From NCBI GenBank assembly GCA_015680685.1, contig MNCI01036208.1, positions 109,060 to 173,059 of the forward strand: DNA of 64,000 nt. Reading direction: 5' to 3'. A model generated the notes under the pieces. That model was not told the origin of the DNA. It did not search any database and saw only the letters and a program-made list of their open reading frames with translations. Every line of letters begins with the position of its first letter. Position 1 is the stretch's first letter. Made by a program: the position numbers and the translations under genes. The DNA comes from Gnetum montanum (lineage: Eukaryota; Streptophyta; Gnetopsida; Gnetales; Gnetaceae). Below are positions 48,200-60,392 of this stretch, one piece after another.

Positions 48200-49880
48200 C
48201 TGGAAAAATTTTAGATTGAAAGCATATGACCCAAACTCTTGTACGTGGGCTATGACATGACAACATCCTTTAGGATGTTCATATTAGCACACTTTCCATC
48301 CTTCATTATCTTTTGAATTGAAGTCTATAAATTCTTCAATTGAAACAACTTTTCCTTTATGTTTATAGTTCTCTCGTTCATTACGTCTTTTTCTTCTTCT
48401 TTTCTTTGTTCTTTTTTAGTGCTTGTTTAGTCTTTTCATCCACTATCTTAAGTACTATAGCAAGTTTCTCATCCATTTAGTTCCATATTTTCTCTACCTT
48501 TGTTGCAATGTCCTTGACTAATTTTTGAATGGGTAGAGTTTTCCTTTGAATGATATCCTATAAATTTTCATCTTCTTGTCTATCACACATTCTAACATCT
48601 ATTTTTCTTATTACAAGATCTCGGTTGTATTCCTCAATTGATTTTTATTTCTTCAATTCTCCTTCTTCTTTGGCCACCTGGTCTACTAGTCTTTGAATTT
48701 GGTGGACTATCATTTTTGATAATCTTCCTTGGGCATATACCCAAAGGGTTTTTCTAGTCTTATTCCTTAACCCATCAATAATATATCTTAGTTGTTCCCT
48801 TTGTAGAAATCCATGGCTTGGGCACCTATGTAGTAAGGAATAATATTTTCCCATTGATGTGTCAAGGGATTCATGTGTCCCTTGCTTCCATTCTTGCATT
48901 TTTCTTAAACTGGATACTCTTAAATAGGTTTGATATTATCATTAAAGATCTCTAGCATGGTACTCCATCTTTGGGTTGATTCTAATTCTAAGAATTAATA
49001 CTAGCTTTCTATTTTCTTGAGGAGCAACATGGAAAACAACTTTAACTTTTGCTAATCACTCTTAATATTCTAAAAGACACATGCATCATGAAATGCTTGA
49101 AGATGGTGCTATGGATCCACATTATATACACCTTCAAATTTGGGAATATTTTTCATGTCTAGTCACTTGATTCAACTATCCCTTATGTGCCTGCTAGGAA
49201 TGTACACTACTTTTCTAATGTTAATCATGTTGTGAGTGGCTAGTAGGTGTTCTTCATGATTTTTGATTTATAGGATCTATTGTAGTTGTAATCTCTTTGA
49301 TGTTCATAGTGTTGTTCCATTTTTTTATGCTTAAGCTTATCTCTTTGTTGTTCATAATCATCTTCTTCATTAGGATACCCTGTTTGATATTCATAACTTT
49401 CATGATCCCTACATATTTTCTTGTTATAATCTCTAGGTCTTCATTCCTTGTTATTAGATTCCATTGATGATCGTGAGGAGGAAGAGGAAGCAGTTGGAGA
49501 ATAGTTCTAGCTAGTTTTTCTTCTATGACTTTGTGATCTATTCTCTTATGGTTCTATGGAATCTCTAGGCCTTGATCTCTACATTTTTTTGGAGTCTTCT
49601 ACATCTCTCCTAGGTGTTTTCATAAGGATTGAATGCAATTGTATTTTGATAGGCTCCTCTAAATGATTGATAGGCATTAGTGAATGGGATTCATGAGTTT
49701 GGTGGTGTTTCTTCATTATGAATGTATCATCATTAATTTCTTCTAGGAGAACATTATGGGTTACTTTTTTTCCTTTTTTGTTCTCATGTTTTGTCTCCAT
49801 GGAAACATCCCTTCTTACTTGTGCTTCCATGGGTTGATAAGGCATGGTCATGTGTTTAGTAACATGATATCCTTGTTGTG
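48200..49880 (-). pseudogene. Element D gag remnant, N-terminus missing
   Basis: The core at 48899-48645 reads WKQGTHESLDTSMGKYYSL, REQLRYIIDGLRNKTRKTL and YAQGRLSKMIVHQIQRLVDQ. An upstream open stretch (49941-49579) corresponds to the linker region. The start MASS/MSSx and the LRWRDLEGN block seen in A, B and C are absent, consistent with a deletion next to the LTR. Confidence 0.7.
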
Positions 49881-49911
49881 CATGGTTAAGGTTTAATGTT
49901 ATTAAGATTAC

Positions 49912-50802
49912 TAATGAGCAATGAGTATACCCTACACCCAACCATATGAATCACTAGTGTCCACTTAGTGATTTGATTGAATTCTAAAGACTTTAGGTTT
50001 CTAAGTACATTAATTTTAGGAGGTGAAAATAACTATTGCAATCGTTGTCATCTGAGTTCCACTTGTGAAGTGCAATGTTATGGTTGAGTGTAACTAAGGC
50101 ATATGATTTTTATCATTTTATTTTTTATAGTTTAAGTTTCCTAAGAATAAAAAATTAATAATTAAGTAATTTAATATTTAACTAATCTAATAACTAGTTA
50201 ACACTTAACTAATCTTAATATAAGCATATTTTTCCACTTGCCATATACATCTTGAATGCGTTATAATGCTACTGGGTTACCAAACGGTAAGCATTATTGA
50301 GATTACCAAATACCAAGAATATGCTCAAAGTGGTCATACTTATGTTTTCTATTTAATATATCTATCTTAATTAATTACATAATTACTTAAGAACATTAAC
50401 ATAAATTTCTTCAATATTAAATGCTTAAAGAAAATAATTAATCTAGTCCAAGTGCTACAAGGTTTGATCAGAAAGTCATCTGTATTGCCACACACATTGA
50501 AGTGCTTAGGTACAATAGTTCTTGAATAAATATTTGTATACTCTTTGACTCCTACTATGAGAACTCAAAAAATATTCTAACTTTTAAGAGGAAAAACTAT
50601 TGTAGCTTTAATACAACTATGAGACTTATTACCATAAAGTAGCCAGTGAGCATGTATTTATAGGTGAAAATAGGGTGCCCCATCAATGGGTACACATCAA
50701 CGGGTCAAACCCTATGTTGACAGGATCACATCAATTAGATCCTATCAATGGAGTAGCATTGATGGTATCCCATCTGCATGGCCAAATCATGATGACTCAT
50801 CA
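49912..50802 (-). repeat. LTR shared by elements D and E
   Basis: It begins TAATGAGCAATGAGTATACC (the first base pair of TG worn to TA) and ends GACTCATCA, followed directly by TACCCCTATG, the polypurine side of E. Near the end, CATCAATGG-type repeats occupy the place held by GATATC palindromes in A and B. A TATTTATAGG box lies near 50657. Confidence 0.75.
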
Positions 50803-50949
50803 TACCCCTATGACTAAATGAAAACTTGTCCTCAATTTCTTTACAAAATTTGGGAAGGTATGGGATTATTAACACACAAAACAAACACACAAACAACACA
50901 ACAAAAATTAAGTGTCTAAGTGTATAGTCTACAATCATTACAAAATTTT

Positions 50950-53890
50950 GGTGTTCAGGACAACAAAATTGAATACTAGGACAAAATTGAGAAACATAAT
51001 TCCTTTGATGATGTGAAGATGATGAAGAAGATCAAATGGTCCTAGGTAGTGGAGGTTCCTAAGGCTCTGAAGGACCTTCTTTTGTTTTAGGCGCATGCAG
51101 TGATTAAGGCAATTGTGGTTGTCCTGCGGCAATTGCAACTTTTGATAGAAGGTGAAAGATGTTCAATAGTGCCTTCATCTTCTTCTCCTTACTTCAGAGA
51201 TCATTCAACAGTCCACATAGCTTCACCAATGTGGGATGAAATGGGAACATTTCATGGATACGACATTGTAGGGAACAACTCCTTCACATTTATGAACTAG
51301 GCAACAAACTATTTATGTTCGATGTCAAATGATTTGAGTACATTCTGTAGCTGCTAGTGGTCATTCATCCTATTGGCTAGGTTCTCCATGGCTGATTGTT
51401 GATTAGTGAGATTCACCTTAAGAACCTTGATTTTGGCATTTTTAGTCTCAAGATTCTACTTGGTTTCTTTATGGGTTTTGAACTCTGCCTCATACAAGTA
51501 TGAGCTGGCCACTTGTTTTTTCAAGTTTGACCATGGTCTTTCAGTAGTCAACATCACCAAGTTTATTTACTAAATATTGGCAAGCTCCATCTCTTCTATC
51601 ATCTCCTCAATATGTAGCTCATTCATGTAGATTTCCACCTTATTGTATGCATTCAGCCCATCAAAGATAGGCTACTACACATCACATCCTTTTTAAAGTT
51701 ACTAGAGGATCACATTTACTTTTTCTTTCATCAATTGGAGTGTTTCCCATTAATGTTTTTCTATAGACTATCCTAATATTTGTAATGGTTCTTGACTCTC
51801 TCAAATTCAAGAACCTCATTCTCCTAGGTGACTACCTCTATTATAGATTTTTTATAAAGAGCATGGACTTTCTCCATGGAGAGGTTTGTACTTTTTGTGG
51901 CTAATCTCCTTAATTCTGCATTCACCCTAGCTAACTATTCCTACTATTGATGGATAAAATTTGCAATCTATTGCTTTTTCACATCAACATTCCATAGGCA
52001 ATGATTCTTTGTGGTCAGAATCTCATTCTCCTGGTGCATCTAAACTAAGTTTTTTTGGATGTTGTGCATTGTGGTATAGGCTAAGGACTGGTTAAAGATG
52101 GCCATTTCCTTTGCATTCTCAACCTTCTTAAGCTTACCCTAAAGCTATTAAAAAGCTTCATCACATGTTAGTGCTAGGTTGAGAAACACAAGATTAGCAA
52201 GGTGGGATCTTAATTTGGCAACATTTGCAGCCAAGCATTAGTTCTCTAACCTAGCTATTTTAAGTTGTCCCTCCATTACAATGCATTTTCCACTTACTTC
52301 AAGTAGCTCTGACTAGGTTGTAATGATGGTATCTAGAAGGTTAAAGACATCTATAATTAGTTACTTAGTTTCCACTAGTCGATCTAGCAATTCCTCATGT
52401 TGGGCTACACTCAATCTTTCGCTAAGAGTTCCTACGAACAGCTACACATCTCTATGTAGAAATGTCTAGTACAAACACCATAAGTGCATTAAGTGTTTCA
52501 ACAATTCTATCAACAATGACTTTAGCCACTGTCTCCTACCCATGGTGCTACATCACCAAGACACTTACCCCTCACCCTCCTCTAAAAGCATTGAAAAGAT
52601 AGTGGTATTTTTGGAAATGTTTGGGAATTACTGTTATTATGAGAGAGACACTGTTACCTCTTGGGTGATAGGATTTGACCTCATGAACACTTGCATTCTT
52701 TGGGCTAAGAAAATTGATCCTTCACCTTCCATTTGACTTATTATTCAAGCCTCTTCATTGAGATCGCTCCTTTATGGCTGATACATAGATGGATCACCAC
52801 CACTTGTTTCTACTTGTTGTAGCTTTTTTTGCAAGAGTTGCTGTCGAAGTTTGTGTATGCACTCCATGGTAGTGTGGGATTCCAATGTTGTCTCATGAGT
52901 AGATGGTGGATGCTACTCCTCTTCTTGGATCACTTTGGTAGGCACCTTGACGTTCATCATTTCCACTTAAGAGGTGGTTAGAGCTCATTAGATAACATCA
53001 TTTGTGTAGTATGTTATGCCTCCCTTCTTGTGTAGTTTTCTAATGAGATACAAAAAAGGTAGTGCCTTTCTTTCACATTCGTTTTCCTTGAAGCACTTAT
53101 CTATCTTAAGATAGATGAGCTGTGGAAAGTTGACTAGGAATTTACTGCTTAGATTAGCACATGCATGGGTAGAGAAAGCTATGATTTTGTTTGGCCTCAC
53201 TGTTGGATTAAGGTGAAAGGCCACAATCTTAAAGTATGCATGTTTGGCCATAGTGAGTGCACAAAACTCCATATAGTCTACTCGATAACACCATTGTGTT
53301 CATTCTTTCTTAATGCCTAGATCTACCTATGTTGGAATTTTAGCAAGATTGACTCTAGTTTCTGGTAACTCAAGCACCTATAAAATTTCTTTCATCAGGT
53401 AAGACACTGAAATATCCTTGATTTTGACTGTTGAACTAGCTTGCCTATTGTTCTAGAATAGGTATGTCTCTCCTATGTATCACTCCTTACTGAAAGTGAT
53501 TGTGGGCCACATGGAATAGTTCTATAATTAATCTTTAACTTATGGAGATGTGAACTCCAAGAAGGATCCAAATTTTAACTCTTGGAGCATAGATTTTTGG
53601 ACCTCCTTGTTTACAATCTACTTGAGGCAAGCCTTTGTCAAGGTGACCTCAAGGTTTGATCTTGGTTTAGGTGCCTCATCTCTTTGATACTATTCAATTG
53701 TAGTTGCTTTAGGAATTTTTTAAATAGATTCCACTTTAGGCTCCTCTCAAAGAGGTCTTGTTGCATGGGTTTCTACTACTTGTTCATGGGCCTATTCTTT
53801 GTCCCTTCCTATTCATGGTCATTTGTCCCTTGGTTTGGACGGTTCTCCCTTCTATGTGTACCTTTCCTTAGGTGCCGTCTATGTTCATAG
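50950..53890 (-). pseudogene. Element E extra reading frame
   Basis: The minus strand at 53400-52988 reads TVKIKDISVSYLMKE, LSSKFLVNFPQLIYLKIDK, CFKENECERKALPFLYLIRK and LHKKGGITYYTND. These match the proximal copy in C and the PFPxLIxxLCxR pattern of Transposase_32-type frames. The remainder down to about 50950 is Leu/Lys/Glu-rich and matches C at DNA level. Only one copy is present, against two in C. Many stops. Confidence 0.65.
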
Positions 53891-54308
53891 CATAACCAAG
53901 GATTAGTGTATAATGTGTAATATTTAGCATTTAAGTACCTTATCTCATTGGGTAGTTACATATAGGCTAAGTTTTAACCATGGAAGTTTGATTATTTTAA
54001 TATTATTTAACTTAGAATGTCACTGAAGCTTGTTGGAAGGGTTTAATATTCATAAATTCATGTTTTAACGTTGGTTTATTAGTTAAACCTTTGTGGGAGT
54101 TAGAAAAATTTCTGAAACGTTTTTTGTCAAAAACTTAAGATTCATGGCCCCGATGATGAAGAGCTTACCTCCGGTAGCTACAAAATCAAAGAATAGAATG
54201 AATCAAACAAATGGATAGGAAGTTATGGATCTTCGAAGGTTCTAGGCTCTAAAAATTTGAAAAAATTCCCCCCTCATTTGAGCTCAAATGTGAAAAATTT
54301 TCAAAGTT

Positions 54309-54320
54309 TCACAACATATA
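54309..54320 (-). promoter_or_regulatory. Internal TATA-like box of element E
   Basis: TATATATA with upstream inverted repeats of GTTGATGGGGTCT and CATCGATG type (54340-54420), placed as in element C about 420 bases before the extra frame. The splice-donor-like AGGTAAGC is at about 54167. Inferred promoter. Confidence 0.4.
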
Positions 54321-55147
54321 TATAGATTTTTTGCCTTGCATCAACAGGGTCTTGTTGATGGGGTCTCATCGATGGGGATGCTATGTATATAGGGTCTCGT
54401 TGATGGAGTTGATGGGTAAAATTTTCCACATTGATTATTTCAAAAAATACAAGGAGTATTTTCATGAAATTGGGGTCTATAGAGAGCCGAAAAATTTTTG
54501 AACACAATGAAATGCTAGAATAGGTCTTAAAAATTCACAAAAATTGGAAAAATGATTAGGAGAATGAAATTTTATTAGAGAGATGCCTTAAGGAGCACAC
54601 AGCTGGATGCATCCGATGGGGTGCATGAAAGATTGGATTGTGTGAATGCCTAAGGATAAGAAACTTAATTAATCCAACCAAGAGATATACAAGTGGATCC
54701 TCCCCATAGTAGGCCTATTCCCTTTTTTCCCTTGTGTAACTTCAAACCAAGGAGTTTGTGGACTTCATAGTTGATTAATAATTATAGAAAGTTAAGGATT
54801 AAATCTAGAAGAATCTACATAGGAATTTTAATACTTCAAACTAAGACATGAACAAAACATGGACAACCAACAGTGAGGTGAATTATGGAAAGCATTAATA
54901 GATGAGAGGGAAAAGTGGAATGGAATTCCTAATCATGGTTGAAACACCGTGAAAATTACGAGTCGGCCTTAGGCAAAGATTCGCAATTCCAGCAAAAACG
55001 TGTATCAGATTTGTTCAAAGGACAGGTTTACGCTCTATTACGCATGGCAGTGTAATGAGCATGATGAGCCTCAAGACAGTTGAAGGCAGAGTTCAGAGAA
55101 GCACGACAGGTTGGCACTTTTTCTTGCAGTACATGGATAACTTGTCT

Positions 55148-55343
55148 TTATGCTCGTTACGCGGCGGTGCGTACCATGGCGTATGTTATCAAGTTGTACA
55201 TTGTTTATGCTTCATTACGCGCAGCTGCGTAGTGAGCGTAACTTATACATTGTTTACGCTTCATCACGCGCAGTTGCGTAGCGAGCGTAAACCACGCACT
55301 ATCCACGCTTCGTTACTCACAGTTGCGTAGTGAGCGTAAAAAA
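55148..55343. repeat. 49-base tandem repeats in the LTR of element F
   Basis: Three clear units start at 55197, 55246 and 55295, with a worn one before them. Each contains an imperfect palindrome of the form TTACGCGCAGCTGCGTAGTG followed by AGCGTAA. They lie about 250-400 bases upstream of the TATA box, in the U3 region where enhancers usually sit. Confidence 0.7.
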
Positions 55344-55588
55344 ATTTTGAGCTTATGGCTTTTTACTTCAGATTATGCTCATACATGCAACGCAACGCGA
55401 ATGAGCGTAATATAGCCTGAATGCAGCCTAAAGTACGCTCAGCATGTGCCTACTCTTCACACGCACAACACGCAAACAAGCGTGTTGTGCGTAGTCACAG
55501 TCTGACTTGAAAGATCATGCCAGCAGGGCCCGTAATATCCGGAACCCACATCATCAGGGTTGCGCCTTTTCCACGAAGCGTCGCGGCC

Positions 55589-55596
55589 TATAAATA
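55589..55596 (+). promoter_or_regulatory. TATA box of element F
   Basis: TATAAATA in the context CGGCCTATAAATACCCC, about 700 bases before the end of the LTR. Transcription would be expected to start near 55620. No competing box was seen in this LTR. Confidence 0.6.
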
Positions 55597-56295
55597 CCCC
55601 AGTTGACAAAGATACAGGGGTTGGCAAATCAGAGAAGCAAATAGCATATTTCTGAGCACCAGAGCACTTAGCACTTTGGAGCAGAGATACAGAGAACAAC
55701 ACTTTGGCAATCGTGGACATCATCATCTCACAGTCGAAGCAGAGTACAGTTCGACTTGAGTACCGGTGACAGGAGCAATCTTTCTGCTGAAAGGAATCTA
55801 CCAATCAGAAACAATTGATCGGTAGACGTCAAAGCTTGGCCTGCCTTGCATCTCAGCTTTAGCCCACGAGGTAGATCGGACTTCTGTTTAGACCGTTTTG
55901 CTTGTTGTTCTGTGCTTGTTTCACATCCTGTAATCGGGGATTCCCCAGTATAATCTCTCATACAAAATATACATTTGTAAGTCAAAGCGCAGATCTTGAA
56001 GCTTCGAGCTTCTTATGTCAACCTCTTCTTATCGTGTTTAGCATTATCGCCGTTGCAATCTAACTACATCGCTTTCCCCTCGTTTTACCGCTCTTCGAAA
56101 TAGATCACTTTCACTCCACGTAATTCTCATCGTTTTACTGACCCGTAAGTCCCTGTCTAATCGACAAGACCGTTTAGGGCGCCGCGGATTCGTTTTTTCA
56201 GCATAGCCCTCGCGCGGATCCGTGGCTAAAACTGTGTACGCCGGCATCTCGATCGGTATTTCCAGCTGCCAACATTTTCTGTCGTTACAGTTTTC

Positions 56296-56312
56296 TGGCG
56301 CTAGAAGGAGGG
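56296..56312 (+). other. Primer-binding site of element F, tRNA-Asn
   Basis: TGGCGCTAGAAGGAGGG complements the 3' end of plant tRNA-Asn(GUU) over 17 bases without mismatch. It lies six bases after the LTR. Confidence 0.85.
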
Positions 56313-56535
56313 CCTTCAGGCTCCGATCCGAACATTTCGGGTAACCCTGTTAGAGATCCATACCCTAAATCATAGATGTAATACCTCTCGGGAAGTCTAC
56401 GGTTAATCGCGTGGTATAGATCGGTCGCAAGGACGATTTCTTTGAAATCCTACAGGGTAGAAAGCCTTTTGTGTGTTTGTTGCCAGCCATTCGCTTTTAG
56501 ATCTGATTATCAGTCACTCTCGACTTCATTGATCA

Positions 56536-59500
56536 ATGGATTCTTTTTATTCAAACACAACCGCCATGGTCGCTGCCGATCTGGGTGTTGCGCCTGTGAA
56601 TCCTACGGTGGCCACAGGACTAACTCCTGGTGCGACGGGACCTCAGGGACCATTGCGCCGATCATTGAGGCTTCAGGGGAAAGAGCCTATCTTTACGGTC
56701 ATAACCCCTGAAGAATACAATTTCATATGCATTAAGATCCAGGTGAAGCTGGCTCTCAGCCGAGCCGAGCAGGAGGCAAAGCGAAACTTTGAAGTGCTCC
56801 ATCGAGGGAGTTATGATTTTAAGCCAACGACCTATGACATAATCCCCTTGACCGAGCACCAACATGAAATTATGGCACAGTTGGTCATGGCCAGAGGCCA
56901 GACTTCACAACCTGTGGTGGAACCCCAGCGTGAGGAAGAGGCAGAGGACGAATTCGCGGCCCTGTCGGAACATTCGTTCCATACTCTGACGCCCCACACG
57001 CAAGAAGATCCGTTGTTCCCTTTTGACGGAGAGGCAGCCTCTCTTGACCCAGCCGCGACTGTGCAAGCACAACTTCCTGGCTTTCTGCTGGCCCATGCGC
57101 AGCCGTCCGGGTTGCAAGCACAACAACTGCGCCATGACGCAGGGGTGGGTCCATCCCACCACGTAATCAGCATTCCGGCAGTGATCCCGGTGACCACCGT
57201 GCCCCAGTTCATCCCTCAGGTACAGGCTCACACTGTACCAACAACTCGCTCAGCGCAAAGGTTTTTGCCCCCGCCGACTCAGCAACATACTGTAACCGTA
57301 CCATAGCAGACCTTTATGCAATATGCTACAACAGGTCAATGGATCAACCCAGCTACGCAACATCACCAGCCTGTGGTGTACGGTGCACAGCCCTCGGTCG
57401 CACCTGCGGTGCAATCTTCACAGGTGTTTCCTCAATATACGTATCGTTATCCTATCCAGCAGGTGGGAGTTAATCCTTCGTCTCAAACAGGGGGATGGTG
57501 GTCCTCGCAGGCCCCCCAGCCGGCAGGAATTCCTGCTCCACCAGCGGTTAGCCAACCATACCCAGCATTTCAGTTTCCTAGGGCCGCCCTCCCAGTCCAA
57601 CCTCCTGTTCCTGCTGCACAGACACCTCCCTTAATAGGTCTAGACCAAGCGTTCCAGCTTATCCAGACGCTTACTGAGGAGGTGCGACGCCTCAAGACCG
57701 CTGGATCTGATACCATTCAGATCATGGACTTCTATCAGGACAATCCGATTAATCCAACGGTCCCCATGCTGTCGTTGCCACCAGGGATGTCCCTCCCCCA
57801 TTTTACCAAGTATAATGGAGAGGGGGATCCCAACACCCATCTAGCCACCTTCAGGTCTGAATCTTTGTTGTTACAACAGTGGCCGCACACTTTAATCCGA
57901 GTCTTCATGATGTCATTAACGGGGAAGGCTTTAGAATGGTATAGAGCCCTCCCACGCTCTTCCATTTCAACCCTGGAAGAGCTGCTGACTCAATTTGTGA
58001 ACCGATTCAAATACAACATGAAGCTGGAAGTCACGTTGGAACAACTTATAGGGGTGAAACAAGACCCGCTCGAGCCAGTCCAAAAGTTTATGCAGCGTTG
58101 GAATGCCACCTTGAATGAGATCCGTGACCCAATTACGGACTCCCATCTGCTGGCTATATTCAAGGGAGTGGTCAACGACTTTATTAAGTCTAAGATGTAT
58201 TACCTTTCCCTCGGAGATATACGTCAGGCCTTCGCACAGGTCCGAAGCATCCAAGATGCTGCGGAGGCCAGCAAAGACCCAGCATATGTCGCCTACAAAA
58301 ACGCACACAACAAAGCCAAGGACAAAGGCAAGGCAGCGACAATGACAGTAGCTGTGGTGACTGAAAATATGAAAAACAAGAACAAGAAGGCACCCACAAC
58401 AGCGCCCCCTGAGGCCAAGGCTGGTGCCGGCACCAACCAAACCACAGCTACCCCTGAACAAGCCCCCCAGCCAAAGCCAAATTTTGAGCGTAAAGATCGT
58501 TCAAAATATGCGGCTTTACCTGTGAAACAGTCTGAACTGCTGAAACAACTGTTAGCGGCAGGACACATTCAAACTAAGAAGGTGTCCGAGGAGGCCCTGA
58601 AGCGTCACAGACATCACTGTGAGCTGCTGAAGGACCCTTCTTTAGCCCTGCCTAATGAGCCAGCAGTTCCGAGATCTTTCAGGTTAGATCATTTCTGTGA
58701 CTACCACCAGATGTGTGGTCACGACACGGATTACTGCTGGGCGTTGAAGGACGACATTCAACACATGATCGATGAAGGTCATCTAAAACTAGACAACAGT
58801 AATCCTACGCGTCCGGAAAACCAAACACTGCACGTGTATAAGGATCCGTTGAACACAAATCACGATCCTTATACAATTAATGTAGTGAGTACGGACGGTG
58901 AGCGTAAGGCACCGCCAAAACAACCTTTCGTTTTGCGCGTACCTGCCAGCTCACCAAGGGGGCCAACTACTTCTTCGGTAGCCAGTGGGGCCTCACGACC
59001 ACCTTTTATCATCCAGGCACCTTCCCAAGTACACCCTCAGTCACGCGACAGTATCCAGGCCGCGGGTTCATCCGCGCCCATGCCGAGAGTGTCCTTTATT
59101 ATTAGGGCACCACAACCACGGGCTGCCCCTCTCACGCAGGGGCAGACCTCTAGTCAGGACCACCAGCCATCGCCTCCCAAGCGAAAGGAGGAGAACATCG
59201 CAGTTAACGCAACAAAAAACCATCCTACGCTTTGCTTCCCTAAGCCTCGGCCCCTGGCCTCTGTACCTATGTCTATGCCTCAAAAACAGGCTAAGGGTAC
59301 AGAAACGCAGCCACCTTCTCTTGGCAGAAAAAGGAACAACCCTCCCAATGACATCGCTCTACCTCGAGAGATCCGTCTCTTGGGCCGAATGGAGGAGGAC
59401 AAGGGAGATAAGCAGCCCTGCCGAGAGAAGGACCTCCTCGATGCGTTCACACAGGTCAAACAAGCGCTCAAGCAAAAGAACACGACGTTGAGCTTGTACG

Positions 59501-60202
59501 ACTTGCTGATGACTTCTCGAGAACATCGTGAGGCTATGGTACGCATGTTGACATCCATATCAGTGGATGCCAGCCTGCCGGCGGAAGAGGAAGCGATACA
59601 CGCTATCATGTTTCCTTCTTACGCTGAGCCACCCAAGCCTACCTCGTTGACCTTCCTGGACGAGTCTGTCAAAGATGACCCGGAGAAAGGTCAAGTAACG
59701 ACTGAGCCCATGTTCATTACCATTCGGGTCAGCTAGTACCGGATCTGGAGGGTGCATGTGGATGATGGTGCAGCTGCCAATGTCGTCCCCTATTCCATCG
59801 TGGATAGGTTGGGATTAGTCGACCAGATTACTCCCACGATAATAGCTTGCGTGAAATCGTTCAACGGAGCACGGGTTCAAGTCAAGGGGATAGTGCGTAT
59901 TGAGTTTGTGGCGGGGAATCAATTCCCAATGGAAGCCACATTCTTGGTCGTCGAGGAGAGGCCTGGCTTCAACTTAATCTTAGGGAGGTCGTGGTTAGCC
60001 TAGCTGAGGGCGATCTCGTCGCCGATACATCAAGAGATACACCTGCCCTACGCCGGCAGGGAGGTTGTTATACGCGGCGACGAGGTCACCCTCAGGACCG
60101 TTAANAGACGACAGCGTAGAGGAGTCAAACCCCAAACCTCCTCGCCCTTACGCAGCGCTCAACGTGAAGGCCATTAAGAAACAATTGCGTATCGACGGTT
60201 GA
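56536..60202 (+). pseudogene. Element F gag-protease polyprotein with three in-frame amber stops
   Basis: It starts at ATG 56536 (MDSFYSNTTAMVAADLG). In-frame TAG codons are at 57304, 59734 and 60001; apart from these the frame is open to the N at 60105. Domains: Pro/Gln-rich region (57316-57650), retrotransposon gag (LPHFTKYNGEGDPNTHLATF, LTGKALEWYRALPRSSISTL, VTLEQLIGVKQDPLEPVQKF), a Lys/Ala-rich linker, and FCDYHQMCGHDTDYCWALKD at about 58690, the His/Cys cluster typical of Tat gags. Protease follows: VHVDDGAAANVVPYSIVDRL, then FNLILGRSWLA. Skipping the single N keeps the frame open to TGA at 60200 (YAALNVKAIKKQLRIDG). Nothing after it resembles RT. The stops make it a probable pseudogene, though it is otherwise well kept. 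Confidence 0.85.
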
Positions 60203-60392
60203 ACAATGGTCTTCTGCGTATAGCACTATTCACGTGTAAGTTAGTAGTCCCCGTTTGGCAGCTTCTTTTGTTTGTTTCAATATACTTTTACGCTATATTC
60301 ACTTTCTGTGTTTACGCTTGGTATTTTCTTGCGTGTTTTATCATACTCATGTTAGCTATGTTCATTTCTTTACGCATTTATCCAGGATTACA
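60203..60392. other. Short spacer after protease in element F
   Basis: AT-rich sequence with scattered TACGC motifs and no coding signal. It separates the end of the protease frame from the tandem repeat. Confidence 0.5.

Larger units (their letters stand above)
43935..50802 (-). mobile_element. Element D: gag-protease retrotransposon in a tandem chain
   Basis: It shares its 3' LTR (43935-44744) with C and its 5' LTR (49912-50802) with E. The internal region has gag, protease and tail but no RT, RNase H or integrase, like A and B. The primer-binding site and the N-terminal part of gag are missing next to 49912, so a deletion removed them. Its 3' region keeps sequence that in C and E lies upstream of the extra frame, so the frame itself was lost by a separate deletion near 44770-44800. 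Confidence 0.75.
49912..54934 (-). mobile_element. Element E: C-like element cut by element F
   Basis: From its 3' LTR (50802-49912) it runs through the polypurine tract, one copy of the extra reading frame, the internal promoter region and part of the spacer. It ends near 54934, where the sequence changes to the LTR of F. Its pol and gag are not in the window; they may continue beyond F. Confidence 0.7.
54935..56289 (+). repeat. 5' LTR of element F
   Basis: The right end is set by GTTACA before the primer-binding site. The left end is placed where E-like sequence stops, near TGGTTGAAACACCGTG; it is approximate because no partner LTR is in the window. Tandem repeats with ACGC motifs lie in its first third, and a TATA box is at 55589. 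Confidence 0.7.

Noticed and set aside
57304-57309. Programmed amber readthrough in gag of F
   Set aside because: The context TAG CAG ACC only partly fits the known CARYYA type, and two more TAGs occur in other contexts, so mutation of CAG is simpler.
56832-58568. Several minus-strand open frames of 90-164 residues opposite the gag of F
   Set aside because: They are composition shadows of the GC-rich gag frame and show no domain of their own.
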